Source: Thereva unica (Eukaryota; Arthropoda; Insecta; Diptera; Therevidae). Taken from it: a DNA stretch of 64,000 nt. The stretch spans positions 1,488,001 to 1,552,000 of the forward strand of contig OX465286.1 of NCBI GenBank assembly GCA_949987705.1, in the 5' to 3' direction. Position numbers and translations under genes: made by a program. This document shows, piece by piece, positions 43,565 through 55,019 of the stretch. How positions within the stretch are numbered: the stretch's first letter is position 1; the number at the start of each line of letters is the position of its first letter. The notes beneath the pieces are model-generated. The model had not been told where the DNA came from. It did not search any database and saw only the letters and a program-made list of their open reading frames with translations.

Positions 43565-43754
43565 GAGCCCACGCCATAAAAGAAGGGAAATGAGTGTTGT
43601 TGTTTTTAATTGAAAATATAAATTATAGTCGGTTTTTTTTTTTTTACAGAAAAACTGGAATGATATTGCTTGTTTGTCGAAGGATATGAGACTCTCAGTA
43701 GTGAGCATGAAAACTGTGCGATTTTACGATTGCATTCTTTTATGGCGTGGGCTG
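43565..43754. mobile_element. MITE family 2 (AGCCCACGCCATAAAAG), complete copy
   Basis: A 190-bp element with inverted ends GAGCCCACGCCATAAAAGAA and, in reverse, CAGCCCACGCCATAAAAGAA, flanked by TA (43563-43564 and 43755-43756). Related ends occur at 33902, 34278, 32616, about 37905 and 43420 (AGAGCTTGCGCCAAAAAAG). A TA duplication suggests a Tc1/mariner-type origin. Confidence 0.75.
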
Positions 43755-43756
43755 TA

Positions 43757-44338
43757 CGAAGATTATATCTACTATTCGGTTGTCTCTTTGACTTCTTACG
43801 TTCCAGAAACAGCTACGGCTGCTGGATGTTCTATTGTATTTATTTTAGGCTCTTTTAATCGCTCATTGGACACTGTGCTGAGACAGTTGCCCTCCAGCGG
43901 ACTTTGTTTTGCACAATAGCTCTGGCCAATCCAATTTCATTTCCTTGGCCTGGTTTGGTTGTCTACCCTTTCTTCATTTGAAACTCCATTTTTCACCCAT
44001 GGACATCTTTTTACCAAATCCTCTCCCCGCATCTGCAAATATTGTCCTAATAATGCACACCACCCCTCACAGTCAAACATGTGCTAACTGATTGCTTAAA
44101 AGCTGAGACTTTTTCGGTGAATATTCTGCGCTTTCATTCTTACAGAGCCCAGTCAGATCCATAATATCCCTCTTTTTAGACTTCTCAGATCTCCAGACAT
44201 CACTGACTCAATTTAATTATTCTCACGCAGCAGCGCCTTTTGGATCTATAGTCCGTGTGCGCTTAAGTTGGTGGGTTGTGCCTTCAGGCCTTCCAACCTC
44301 TTGTAATAACAATAATAATAAGATGAACTAACCGTTTG
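43757..44338. other. Unassigned sequence ending in an AATA repeat
   Basis: The plus-strand frame at 43909-44091 and neighbouring frames show no domain I recognise. The stretch ends with TAATAACAATAATAATAAG near 44308, which could be a LINE tail. Not assignable. Confidence 0.3.
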
Positions 44339-44339
44339 T

Positions 44340-44945
44340 GCAGATTGTATATCGGTTCATCTCGTTGAGCACTTCATCCAGCCGTTCATAAGAAAGCAGT
44401 GCTATCACATTCCATGGTCCTATTTGTGTCCTGGTTCGAAAAGCAAAGGTCGGCGCGTTGTGCTGCCCATCCGTTTCCGAGGCATTGTTTGCTGATTCGT
44501 AGCAATAGTGTTTTTATTGGAGTGGATTGCTAACCCTCAACCTAACCGACTTGAAATTCTGTTTTGTGGTGCAGAGAATTCGCCATTTGATCGTCTCCCT
44601 TCCGAAGAAGTACCCCAAGGGGCATCACGGGGAGGTGGGATTAGGACTTGCTAACAGAGCTGTTTGTTGTTCGTCTGCAGTGACTACTCTCGGGTTTTGG
44701 TAGAAGTGACAAATCGGATACCCATAACCTTCCGAGGTTTTGGTTAGCCGCTCACCCCCGCCTCCCGTGTAGAACCACACAAAACATCTCCGAAACTCGC
44801 CCACCTGACCGTTAGTCTGACGCGGGGCCCTTGGTCTGACATAACTATAAACGTCCTGCGAGCTAAGCTTACTACTAGACATTGCACCATGACGTGTACT
44901 ACATGACGGGCTGCTGGTACAAAGATTATTCATATGGTAACGACC
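44340..44945 (-). pseudogene. LINE 5' region with endonuclease start (antisense)
   Basis: On the minus strand a frame ends in IGPWNVIALLSYERLDEVLNEMNRY. This resembles the beginning of an APE-type endonuclease domain (IGTWNVRT...ERL) of RTE/CR1-like LINEs. The preceding 400 bp would be leader. The AAGCTTACTACTAG...GCACCATG segment is repeated at about 59905-59960. It may be the 5' end of the same family as the LINE at 46096-48465. Stops interrupt it. Confidence 0.55.
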
Positions 44946-45179
44946 TAATTTGACATAATAAACTTGACCAATGCTCGTTTAATTCTCGCATGTTTAGTAT
45001 GATGCCGTAAAAAGGGGACTAAACGCAAGCATCCATAAGCTGTATCAGCCTCTAAGCAATTTTTCGGTGAATTTTTTTCGTGCTATTTTTTTTATTTCGT
45101 GCTATTTTATTTTTATTTCTTCCACAGCTTCAATAAATTCAATAAACCGCTTAAAGCTGCATTTACGCATGCCTTTTTT

Positions 45180-45870
45180 TCATTTACGTTTTCTGTAAGG
45201 CCATATGTATCAAAATGATGTACGTATGCTTAAATCCCTTCAATTCTATTCTTACGGTATGGTTCGTGATATTAGGTTCAGGCTTATATCGTTATGGGAT
45301 TCGTTAAATTATAGCCAGAGGTAATAAAAGGGTAATAAAAATATAATAAAAGGGTAATAAAAAGGTAATAAAAGGGTAATAAAACTTTAATAATTAAAAA
45401 AAAAAGAAAAGGATTCATTTTATGTTTAATTTCAGTAGATTTTAATGCAAAATTTGCCTGTGCTGTGCTTCTATAGAAATAGTATATAGGACAGAAATTT
45501 GTGCATGAACAAACAAAAAGTCTATGTGCTTGTGGATACAACATTAAAGGAAAAAAAACACACCCCATATTCTATAGTAAATCTACTAGTGTGTTGTCAT
45601 GCAAAAAAGAGAGAATTATTGATTAAAAAAAAATATTCATTCATAAGTTCCAAGAATTTTACAAAGTTTTTTTTTTTATTATCGATACAAAAATGATAAG
45701 CATAACAAAAAGAAAATGTTTATCATAGCTCCCCAATATTATGAATAAGACCAGACTATCTACCATTATAATAATTTGTTTTTTGATGCCGCCAGGTTTT
45801 TGTGGATTCAAAATTCTTAGTACTTTTTTTTTTCAAAGATATTTCACAACGTCCAAAAAAAAAATGAAAT
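45180..45870 (+). mobile_element. Poly(A)-tailed retroposon G, copy 2
   Basis: Closely similar to 40538-41202 over its full length, including the GGTAATAAAA array (45313-45395), CTATAGAAATAGTAT, TGATAAGCATA and the ending ACGTCCAAAAAAAAAA. It has no coding frame of note. Confidence 0.7.
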
Positions 45871-46788
45871 GAATATCTTGAAATATACAAAGGTGTTGAT
45901 GAAATAAAAAAAAATTAATAAAATACAGAAACTATTGTAAAAATTCCTAGAAAGTCTCTTGAAAAATATTCGAACGTGTGTTATTGTTCTCTTTTTGTTG
46001 TTAGTAAAATACAAGTTCGCCATTATCGATTGAAATTTTTTTAAATGAATAAAAAATGCAAACCAAAAATATTAAAAAAAAAAAAAAAACAATAATTATA
46101 AAACTTTTGTTTTGGTTTGTTTGGTGTTAGATGAGATGTGTGTTGATCTCCATACGCGGGACAGGCATGCATATGCGCCTCGTGCTTTATTTATTCTCGA
46201 ACTGACTTCTTCTTCTGCCCCACCATTTTCGGTAATAATGCTACCGAGGTAGCAGAATTTATCTACCAGTTCCACGTCACGGTTATTCAGCGCAGTCTGT
46301 TCAATGGCTTTTGGCATTTATCCGCATTTCTTTAGTTTTAGCCGGATTTAGCCATAAGCCTGCTGGACTACTTTCTGTTACCAAATTGTTTCACATATTT
46401 TTGAGGTCCTGGTGTCTGTGGGCCAGCAAACAGATATCATCGGCGTAGTCGAGATCCTTAAGGCGGTCTAGCAAACCCCATTGTATGCCGCCTGGTCTAT
46501 TATCTAGAGCGTCGACAAGGATGTCATTTATTACTATAAGAAATAGTAATGGCGAAAGTAGGCATCCTTGTCGTACTCCTGAGCTCACTTGAAAGCTGTC
46601 GGATAATTTTCCATTATGGAGAACTCTGCATTTGGAATTGTTATATAGGGCTTTTATCAATTCTATCATTTTATCAGACAGTCCACGTCGCCGTAGTGCC
46701 GGCCATATAAAGCTCCTATTAACCGAGTTGAACGCTTTCTCATAGTCTACGAAAGCAAGGTAAAGGGGGGATCGGAATTCAGTAGACT

Positions 46789-46972
46789 TTTTCTTTAACG
46801 GCTCTACAACCGGGATCCGGTCCTGGCCTCTCGCAACTGTTCTCTCCACCGGTCCCGATTCTGAGCCGATGTCATCCAGTTTGGCATCCCTAAGCTCTGA
46901 GCGTCCTGGTCTACGCCATTCTTCCAGCGAAGGTTGGGTCTCCCTCGCTGTCGCACCCCATAGGTCTTACCG
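46789..46972 (-). mobile_element. Short RTE-type LINE 3' end inserted in LINE E
   Basis: Flanked by the 9-bp direct repeat CAGTAGACT (46780-46788 and 46973-46981). On the minus strand it reads RGRPNLRWKNGVD, LGMPNWMTSAQNRDRWREQL, typical of the RTE C-terminus, and ends in an A-rich AAAGAAAAA next to the duplication. This 184-bp piece is a severely 5'-truncated retrotransposition product that disrupts the LINE E coding region just before RT motif A. Confidence 0.85.
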
Positions 46973-47679
46973 CAGTAGACTGCTCCACTATTAATCTCAA
47001 GGTGTTAATGTGATCAATACAGGAGCGGCCCTTTCTGAATCCGGCCTGCTGCCTCCTAAGCGTTCGGTCTACTGCCTCACTTATCCTAGATAGTAATATA
47101 TGGGACAAAATTTTGCCCACAGTAGATAATAAACAGATGCCTCTCCAGTTGCCGCACATTGTTAGGTCCCCCTTTTTTTGGTATTTTGACTATGATACCT
47201 TCGTCTAATCCTCCGGAAAGGTACAGGTATTCCATGCTATTTCCAGGATTGGCTGAAGCGCATCTGCTATGAGGCTTGAATCGGCTTTCAACAATTCTGC
47301 CGGGATGCCATCTTTTCCAGCTGCTTTACCATTGGCCATCGCATGAATTGCGACTATTTCCGTCTTGGATGGGGCCCGAGTAGTGATTCTTATTGGCTGT
47401 GCATTGTTGCTGTTTTCCGAAGGTTCCTGTGTAAGTGAACCATTCAGGGCGGCCAATAAGTAATCTCTCCATCTTTGGAGTTGCTCCTCGTCACTGCACA
47501 GCAGCCTTCCATCCGCAGTTTTAACGGCATGCTTTTTAGTAGAGTGCTTTCCCGAGAGCTGTTTAGTGATTTGGTACAGCACCTTAATGTTGCCTGTGTT
47601 TGCCGCGTTTTCCGCTTTTTCTGCCAGCTAATTTATCTGCTGCCTTTTATCGCGCCGGACAGTTCTCTTAACCTCCCGG

Positions 47680-48062
47680 CAGGGGCGGCGCTTTCGTAGG
47701 TGCAAATGGTGCACTTGCACAGGGCGCAATTTCTGAAATTAAGATTCTTGTGTAGTTAAAGCCCAAGCAAACTCAGCACAAAAGCAAGATCGAAAAGTAA
47801 ATCCTGATAAAGGATAAAGGCGGGAGTGGCGCTTTCATAGGTGCAATTGGTGCATTTACGTCGGGCACAATTGGGCGGGCGCAATTGGACAGGGCGCAAC
47901 TTCAGAAAACAAGTGAAAAAGTGTTCCCGTGCCTTCATTTTCATATGTTAAAGGAATTACACAGAATGTTTGTGTTTTTCACCACGATCAACAAATGAAC
48001 AGATGATGAAGGCGCATTGTGGCATACTGCACCGGGCGCAAAAAAGGCAATCGCCGGCCCTG
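47680..48062 (-). mobile_element. hAT-like element, family 1, composite short form, in LINE E
   Basis: The exact 8-bp duplication CCTCCCGG lies at 47672-47679 and 48063-48070. In plus orientation it begins CAGGGGCGGCGCTTTCG and ends GCCGGCCCTG. Inside are a first right-end motif, about 60 bp matching the foreign segment of the composite at 38624 (complement of GATCTTGCTTTTGTGCTGAG), then a complete short family-1 unit. It appears to be a deletion derivative of the composite that moved as a unit. Confidence 0.88.
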
Positions 48063-48465
48063 CCTCCCGGTGTAATTGGGAGTATTCCCGTTCGTCAGTT
48101 GATGACGTCTTTCGGGGTGGCTTGTAGAGTTTACGTTATTTTTGAGTTCCCTTCTGCGTTCTATTTTTTGCCAGGTTGTGTCCGAGATCCAGTGATGCCA
48201 GGTTTCTTTGGAGATAACCGATGCTCGTTTCCGCAGCCGACAATATAGCGCCCTTTGTCGTACTCCACAGCTCTTCAATATTTGTGTCGTCAGAAACGAT
48301 TTGCTGGTTTAATATTTCTTGCAGGTTTCTAGCAAATTCTCGCTTTTTAATCCTTTCCCGTAGAAGGTCTACGTTAAACCGTCTACCGGGTTATAGCATC
48401 GTGTTGCACGTTTCTGATTGCGGCGATTTTAAGGCGAATAGTTGCTACAACCAAATTGTGGTCGC

Positions 48466-49310
48466 CAGGGCCGGTGCTTGGTTTTTTTTGCGCCCGGTGC
48501 AGTATGCCATATTGCGCCCGGTGCAGTATGCCATATTGCGCCCCCGTCAGCTGTTCATTTTTTTATAGCAGTTAAGGACAATGGAAAAAGACACAACCAC
48601 AAAAAGGCACGGGAACACTTTTTCTTTTTTTTTTTCGAAGGTTTAAATTTTTTTTTAAATCCCGGTTGTGCCCTATAACCGCACCTATAAAAGCCTGTGT
48701 CCACTCAGGATTTTCTTCCTGATCTTGCTGTTGTGTTGTATTGGCTTGCGCGCTTTTTAACTTCGCAAAACTCTCCCATTAATGCTGTTTCTTTAAGTTT
48801 CATAATGCTTAAGCTTCCCGGTAGATGGCCTTCGGGGCGCCACTGCAACCATTCTTTGCAGATCTACCAACCTTATCAGCTGTTTCAAGCACAATCCTGG
48901 GCTTCGAAAATTTATAAATCATAATAAAAGAAATAATCGATGGTCGCTGAACTGCATGTATTAGTTTCCACTGTAGAATAATGCATAAAATAAAAACCTT
49001 GTCCACATTGGCAGCATTTCTAGAAAAAGAAGGCACTTTCAACAACTTCGGCGCTTACAATAATTTCAGAGCAGGTGTCGAATATATTGATCTATAATAG
49101 TACGACTAGTACGAACTGCAAACTTTAGTAGACTGTGCCGGCCAAGAAAGGATATACGACGGACGACGAAAGGATATACTCTGTGCAGTTCGTTTAATAT
49201 ATGTATGAAAATGAAGGCCCCGGAACACCTTATCAACATTTTTTTAAGTTCCCCGTCCAATTGGGCCCGGTGCAAGTGCACCATTTGCACCTATGAAAGC
49301 ACCGCCCCTG
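48466..49310 (+). mobile_element. Composite hAT-like element of family 1, copy 2
   Basis: It starts CAGGGCCGGTGCTTGG, with the GCGCCCGGTGCAGTATGCCA block duplicated in tandem, and ends AGCACCGCCCCTG. The interior aligns with 38865-39420 (CAGGATTT...GATCTTGCT...TGTG, AAACTCTCCCATTAATGCTG, TGATCTATAATAGTACGACT, GTGCCGGCCAAGAAAGGA), including the decayed RT fragment. It abuts the endonuclease end of LINE E at 48465. The flanking 8-mers GTGGTCGC and GTTCTCCA do not match, so one flank has probably changed since insertion. Confidence 0.75.
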
Positions 49311-52009
49311 GTTCTCCATCTCAAAAACATAAAACATCACCGAATAATAATAATAAAAAAAAATAAATAAATAAAAAAAAAAATAATAAAAAATAAAAGA
49401 TACGACAGTAATTCTTTTTTTATTTATTTATTTCGGTTCGTCATCGTCGTATCGTTGTTGTCTACTTCTCTTTCCATAATTGACAGACAGTCTGTGAAAT
49501 GAACGGAGGTGAGGGTACAAGACGCGCGGCTGCCTCGTACGTTTGCACTAACTACCTGTGTTATAAGATTACAAGAAGTCTCAGAGGTAACAGAATGAAT
49601 AATAATAACAGCAACATCAAGTATATATACATATATATATATGTATATATATATATGTCTGCATACAAAATATATGTATGTATATATATATATAAAACAA
49701 GCCTGAAGAAAAACTGAAACTAAAAAAAAAAAATGTAAGACTCTCTCTCTCACCTTTGTTTTATATTTTGATTCTTATTAAGAAAAGGTATATATTGCTT
49801 ACACACCACTTTATTTCTTTCTTCTTTGTTATTTTTTTATTTATTCTTTTTGTTTTATTTTTTTTTTTACATCTTCTTCTTATTATTATTATAAGTGCGA
49901 CTGCCAGACTGTCTTCTCTCAACCCGTTGTTAATGTAGGGCCCTGAGAGAAGAGTGCGCGCGCAGTTTAAAAATTGTTTTTTTTTTCTTTTACCCCTTGA
50001 AAATAAAGGTAAGCGCGCAAGTAGAGAGGTGCCTCTTAGAGGCCATGTCCAAAAACCCGTGTACCCGATAATTCGTTAAAATGCAATTAAAAATATGGAA
50101 ATAATCTTACCGCGCAGAATCAAGCTACTTTAAAGTGAATTGTGTATGGTACATATGTATGTATGTATGTATATATATAAAAATGCTCAGAGGCTAAAAA
50201 GGAATCCAGAAACCTTTTTTTTGTTGTTGTTGTTTGTTGTTGTTGTTGCTGTTATACCTGTGATCTTCTTCATGTCTCCTTCGCGAGGGGCATATCACCA
50301 CATCTCGTCGGATGTAGTATATTCTCAGGTATCTCTCCCTTGGTTGGGGAGAAGCCCCCCATTCTCTGATGAGATATATGTATATGTCTGAATTGTTGTT
50401 GTTGTTGGTTACTTTTCAAAAATTCGCCGTGCGCGCGTCTTGTTTGTTACCTATATATATATATGTATAAATATTAGTTAGAAACGAGGAGGCGAAAGAA
50501 ATGATTATGGGCTAAGCTCCACTATAGCGCACGAACGAATGAGACAGAGAGGAAGAGAGTTAAATGCACTAAAGGACGAGCTACTATACACAACACAACA
50601 CAACTATAAAGGTCCCACATGATATGATATAGAAGAGGCAATCGAGCTCCATTTATGTTCCTTTACAAAACATACCTATCTATATATCTATATATATACA
50701 TATATACAGGGTACAGGTACAGGTAGTTATCATATCATAGCTATGGGTATGGCCATGGCCTCTGGTGGTGATTCTGGGGTCTGTTCTCTGGTCAATTCTC
50801 CCGATATATACAATATTCTTATTCTACCTCGTTATTCCTGTCAGCGTTGTTGTTGTCGTCGTCGTCGTTAAGGTACAAAAAAAAATAAAATAAAAAATAA
50901 AACAGCTTCTTTCGTCTCGTCTACAACGAAATCAAATAAAAAAAAAACCACCAAAGCACCATCAGCAACAAAAAGAAAAACTTACGAAGAATAAGAAGAA
51001 GAAGAAGGCAAACCAACAAACAAGATACAAAAAAAAACGAAAAAAAAACAAGGCATAACCAGAAGATTCCGCCCGATGATTCTCAGCCTTTTTACAATTT
51101 TTCTCAGTTTATCTTCTTATTAGCCATTCATGACACTTTCGAGAAATCTTTACACCCCATACCCCGCACGCACGTTTCCCGCGTTTCGACTCTTCATCAT
51201 CATCTTCTCCTTAAAATTCTTCTTTTTCTTCTTCTTGGTGTGTTTGGTTTGTTTGTTTGATTTTTTGTTGCTGTTGTTGTTGTTGCTTGTTTTTTTTTAG
51301 AACGAAAACGACGACGTTCTGATCATGAAGAATCTCCTTCAAGACGAAGATCACAACAACGCCCCACCGAAGAAATCGGCTAAGACGAAGAAGAAGTGGA
51401 AGAAGCAAGCAATTCATGGTGTAATGCATGCATAATACTTGGTGAAGCATTGAACAGATCATCTTCTTTTAAAAAGAGGCCCCCAAACTCTTGATAAGGT
51501 GACAGACTGCGGAGTACCAAAGGGGTGTCTACTGGAACCAGTAGTTGTTATAAAAGTCTTCTGTATTCTTAATTCTCCAAAATTTTTTTTTTTGATTTTG
51601 TTGTTGCTGTTGCAATTTTATTGGGGTTTCCTTAGCAATAACGTTTTACTGATTAGAAAAGGTGGTAGGAGCAGTGTGACAAGGAATAGTGGATATAGGA
51701 TTTAGTAGGTATACGCACAAATCATCTCTTCTGTATTTGCTATTGGTAATTCTATATAGAGAGATGATGATGATGATGATGAGAGACTTGTCTACTATTC
51801 TTAATTTTTCACACTCTTCATCGATTAAGTATTTTTTTTTTTTTTAGTGATCATACTTGTTTGGTCTAAGTGTATAAAAAATATTTACATTTTGAACTAT
51901 GAGAGTTTTCCACGCGTTACGGACAAAAACAAGGTGTGAACTAGTTGGGATGTGGGTTTGACCCCTTCGGTTCACACACGGTCAACTTCCCAGTATGATG
52001 AGCGCGTAG
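49311..52009. other. Low-complexity AT-rich DNA, no gene recognised
   Basis: AATA-rich runs, (TA)n microsatellites at 49619-49695 and 50449-50465, GTTGTTGTT tracts and (GAT)n at 51762-51780. None of the frames shows a domain. It could be intron or intergenic DNA of a host gene. Confidence 0.5.
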
Positions 52010-52130
52010 ACGGAATAAACTAACATCTTACAAAATAGTAATATGTTTAAACCTAGTGGGAAATTGATTAGTATCACAACTGGTGAGAAGCTAGTTCAAA
52101 TAACTATAATAGTGGAAAATTCTTAAGATT
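52010..52130. repeat. Dispersed repeat F, copy 2
   Basis: Contains CCTAGTGGGAAATTGATTAG and GCTAGTTCAAATAAC, the shared core with 21865-22010. A CAACTTCCCAGTATGATGAG stretch lies just before it. Confidence 0.45.
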
Positions 52131-52666
52131 TTTCTAGATACATTTCCTTCGTATACTTTGTTTTGCTACTACACTAAAGCGGGTGTTCGAATTCGTATTG
52201 AGCGTGTTGAAGCTCCGTTGATAAACTGGTAGCGAATGACTTAATTTGGAAATTCCAAAGCTATCCGGAGATATTAGCAAAACTATAACTGTTCTTGTCA
52301 GACTTGACCAAAACAGAACAAATTTTGCCGGTAACTACTGGAAATGCCGGGATGAACCGCAATTTCCTGAAACTGCATCACGCGTAGAAAACAATTCCCC
52401 GTCAAAAAAATGCTAATCCAAGGTTTGAAAAATTCGTGATGTTTGGTAAAGGGTAACGAAATTTTTGCACTATTTTTAAAGCTTGTCGGATTTTGACAAG
52501 TGATGTTTTTTTTGTGGAAGGCTATCGCTGTGGAGAATCCAAAAAAGATCACATCGTTTAGAACGGGTCTCATTCTATATGTGTTTAGAAAAATTTATCA
52601 ATTTAGATAAACTTATCAATTTAAGGTCTTTCTGACACTTATCTGAAGTTTTTCCACTTAAACAAA

Positions 52667-53260
52667 AAAAAAGGCCCGACCGAATTTTATGAAATTTTTT
52701 TCAGGGCATTTTTTTCGTTAATATATTCTTCTCTCGGCACCTCAAAGAAGTCTATATAGTTTTTGGTTCGCTTGGTATCGTGCAGGTACAAAAATCACGA
52801 ACGTCGTTTAATCAAAAAAAAAACGGCTCGACCGAATTTTATGAAAATCTTTTCAGATCATATTTTGGTTAATACTCTTCGAGCGAGAGTCGATATCTTT
52901 TATGGTTCGTGCGATAACGCGCAGGTACAAAAATCACTTATGGCTATTTAAACAAAAAAACGGCTCGACCGAATATTCTAAAAATCTTTTAAAATTATAT
53001 TGTCGGTAATACGCTTCGAACGGCACCCCTCAAGTAAGTCGATATCTTTTGTGTGGTTCGGGCGGTATCGTGCAGGTACAAAAATCACCTATATGTCGCT
53101 TAAACCAAAAAAAAAAAACGGCTCAACCAAATTTTATAAAAATCTTTTCAGATTATTATTTCCGTTAATACGCTTCGAACGACACCTCAACGAAGTCGTT
53201 ATCTTTTATGGTTCGCGCGATATCGTGCAAGAAAAAATGACCACATACGTACGCACACAC
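52667..53260. repeat. Tandem repeat of about 140-155 bp, four units
   Basis: The units begin near 52677, 52829, 52966 and 53124 at CGACCGAATTTTATGAAAAT. Each continues with TTAATACGCTTCGAACGGCA, CCTCAACGAAGTCG, TTTATGGTTCGCGCGATATC, GTGCAGGTACAAAAATCAC and a run of A. The units differ by many substitutions, so the array is old. A CACACACACA run and AACTTCCCTATACTGGGAAG (a palindrome near 53370) follow. Confidence 0.85.
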
Positions 53261-54286
53261 ACACACATATACTTCCTCGTCAAATTTTTGCTTAAAATGC
53301 TCTTGGGATCTTGAAAAATGAAAATACTTTGAAAATTTCGATTTCGATTTTCGGACCGATTACAATAACTTCCCTATACTGGGAAGTTAAAAAGATGAGT
53401 AGGAGAAGGAAAAGTTCACACTATCCTTTTTTTTCCCCCAAAAGGGAGATTATTTAAAAACCCCACACACAAACCATCCTTAATGCATCTCTTTCTCTCT
53501 CTAAGCATTTATAATAATAAAAAAAAAAGCAAGGACCAACAATCCTCCTCCTATATATAATAAGGTATGCATGAAGGACAACCAAAAAAAAAAACACACA
53601 GTAATTCTCAGGATTGTCGTCGTTGTCGTTGTCGTCATCATCTTTTGCCACACTTAATGAAATATTTATGTGGCATGAATTTTTGTGTACATATTTTTAT
53701 TATTTAACAAAATCCTGATTGAAGCATAACTTTTCTTGTCTTTATGCGTTGCGGGTTTTTTTTCTCTCCCCCTTTCCTACTTCATTGTATTTTTGTTTCT
53801 TGTATTTTATTTTGTATTTAAAGAAGACTTGTTCAGAATTTTTATGAAGAGAGTCACAAAATTTTAATAACATATACACATTTTTACATTATAAATTCTT
53901 GTTTGGTTTTTTAATTTATTTAACTTAAAAAAAGGGAAAAAAGTGCTTAAAAGTATTTTTTATACACACACACAAGTTTTTGTTGCACGCTGTGTGGAAG
54001 ATGAATATGGGCTCTATTGGAGAGAATCCTATTATCCCGTTTTAATATATTGTATATATGTATAGGGGCTGGCTGTGTCTAGTGCAGTCGGTTGTGTCAA
54101 ATTAGTGTGCCGTTTTTGATGGCACATGTTTATCCTCTTGATAGTCTGTGGTGAATGTTAAAAGCCATCCTGTGGATTTTAAGAAGCTTATTAGGGTAAG
54201 GATCTTCACCTGAAGATAACTTGACAGTTTTCTAAAATTTAGCTCCATGCTTATGCGAATTTTATAATGTTTTACTTTAATACCGT
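53261..54286. other. AT-rich DNA, no gene recognised
   Basis: Poly(A)/(T) runs, GTCGTTGTCGTT tracts near 53617 and no domain-bearing frame. Confidence 0.5.
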
Positions 54287-55015
54287 TTTATTATGTTTTT
54301 ATTACCTGTTTATTGCCTTTTTATTACCCTTTTATTACCCTTTTATTACCCCTATATTACAATTTTATTACCATTACTGGTGGCAACAATGTTTTCGGGT
54401 TTTTAAATCACAACACTAGTTATCGTTTATAATAAAAAAAAATAAGGTGTCGACCGAAATGTCAATAAATCCTACACTTGGATCTTTGTAACACATGATT
54501 CAATAAGCTCGTAGAATGACTAAGCTTAACCAGATTCCGATGTCACTGATATTCGTGATCCACGAAGAAAACTTAACCACTTAACGAGTGCCTGTCAAGT
54601 GTATTTTAATGATATTTTGTTCTATTACCCTTTTATTACCGTATTATTACCTTTACTGATTATAATATTGTATCGTTTTTTCTTTGTTTTATTACCCTTC
54701 TATTACCGTTTTATTACCTTTACTGATAGTAATAATGTTTCGGTTTTTTTTTTAATTTTTTTTTTCAAGGACAACACTAGTTTCCCTTTTGTAATAAAAA
54801 AAAAATATATATATATAATAGCGAACGACAACGAAAATGAATCCTGCATTTGGGCACTGAAATCAATATAAGTTTGTAGAATATGACTAACCTTTACCTG
54901 ATTCCTATATTACGGATATTCGTGATCTCTATGAAGAAAACTCAATCATTTAACGTGTGCGTATCAATTAAATTTTTATGACGTCATGTTTTATTACCCT
55001 TTTATTATCCTTTTT
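54287..55015. repeat. Repeat E: tandem 365-bp units with an internal TTTTATTACCC minisatellite
   Basis: Two consecutive units share the order: TTTTATTACCC array, ACTGRTRGYAAYAATGTTTTCG, ACAACACTAGTT, GTAGAATRTGACTAA, GATATTCGTGATC, GAAGAAAACTTAA, and TTAACGWGTGC before the next array. The landmark GATATTCGTGATC is at about 54548 and 54916. The array part varies in length. Related units are at 56308-56372 and 58960-60350. Confidence 0.8.
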
Positions 55016-55019
55016 TCAT

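Larger units (their letters stand above)
46096..48465 (-). pseudogene. LINE E (RTE/CR1-like), antisense, broken by later insertions
   Basis: Read on the minus strand from 48465, the first recognisable block is DHNLVVATIRLK, the end of an APE endonuclease. Then come a linker (LREKIKKREFARNLQEILN, ETWHHWISDTTWQKIE), a hAT-like insert at 47680-48062, and KAAGKDGIPAELLK (47282-47345). NWRGICLLSTVGKILS and QAGFRKGRSC lead to a small LINE insert at 46789-46972. RT motif A (LAFVDYEKAFNSV), GVRQGCLLSPLLF and YADD follow, then the thumb with DKFCYLGSIITE. Several stops are present. The copy ends near 46100 without a 3' tail. Confidence 0.85.

Noticed and set aside
48458..49318. 8-bp target duplication for the composite hAT at 48466
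   Set aside because: GTGGTCGC and GTTCTCCA agree at only four of eight positions, so no duplication is claimed for this copy.
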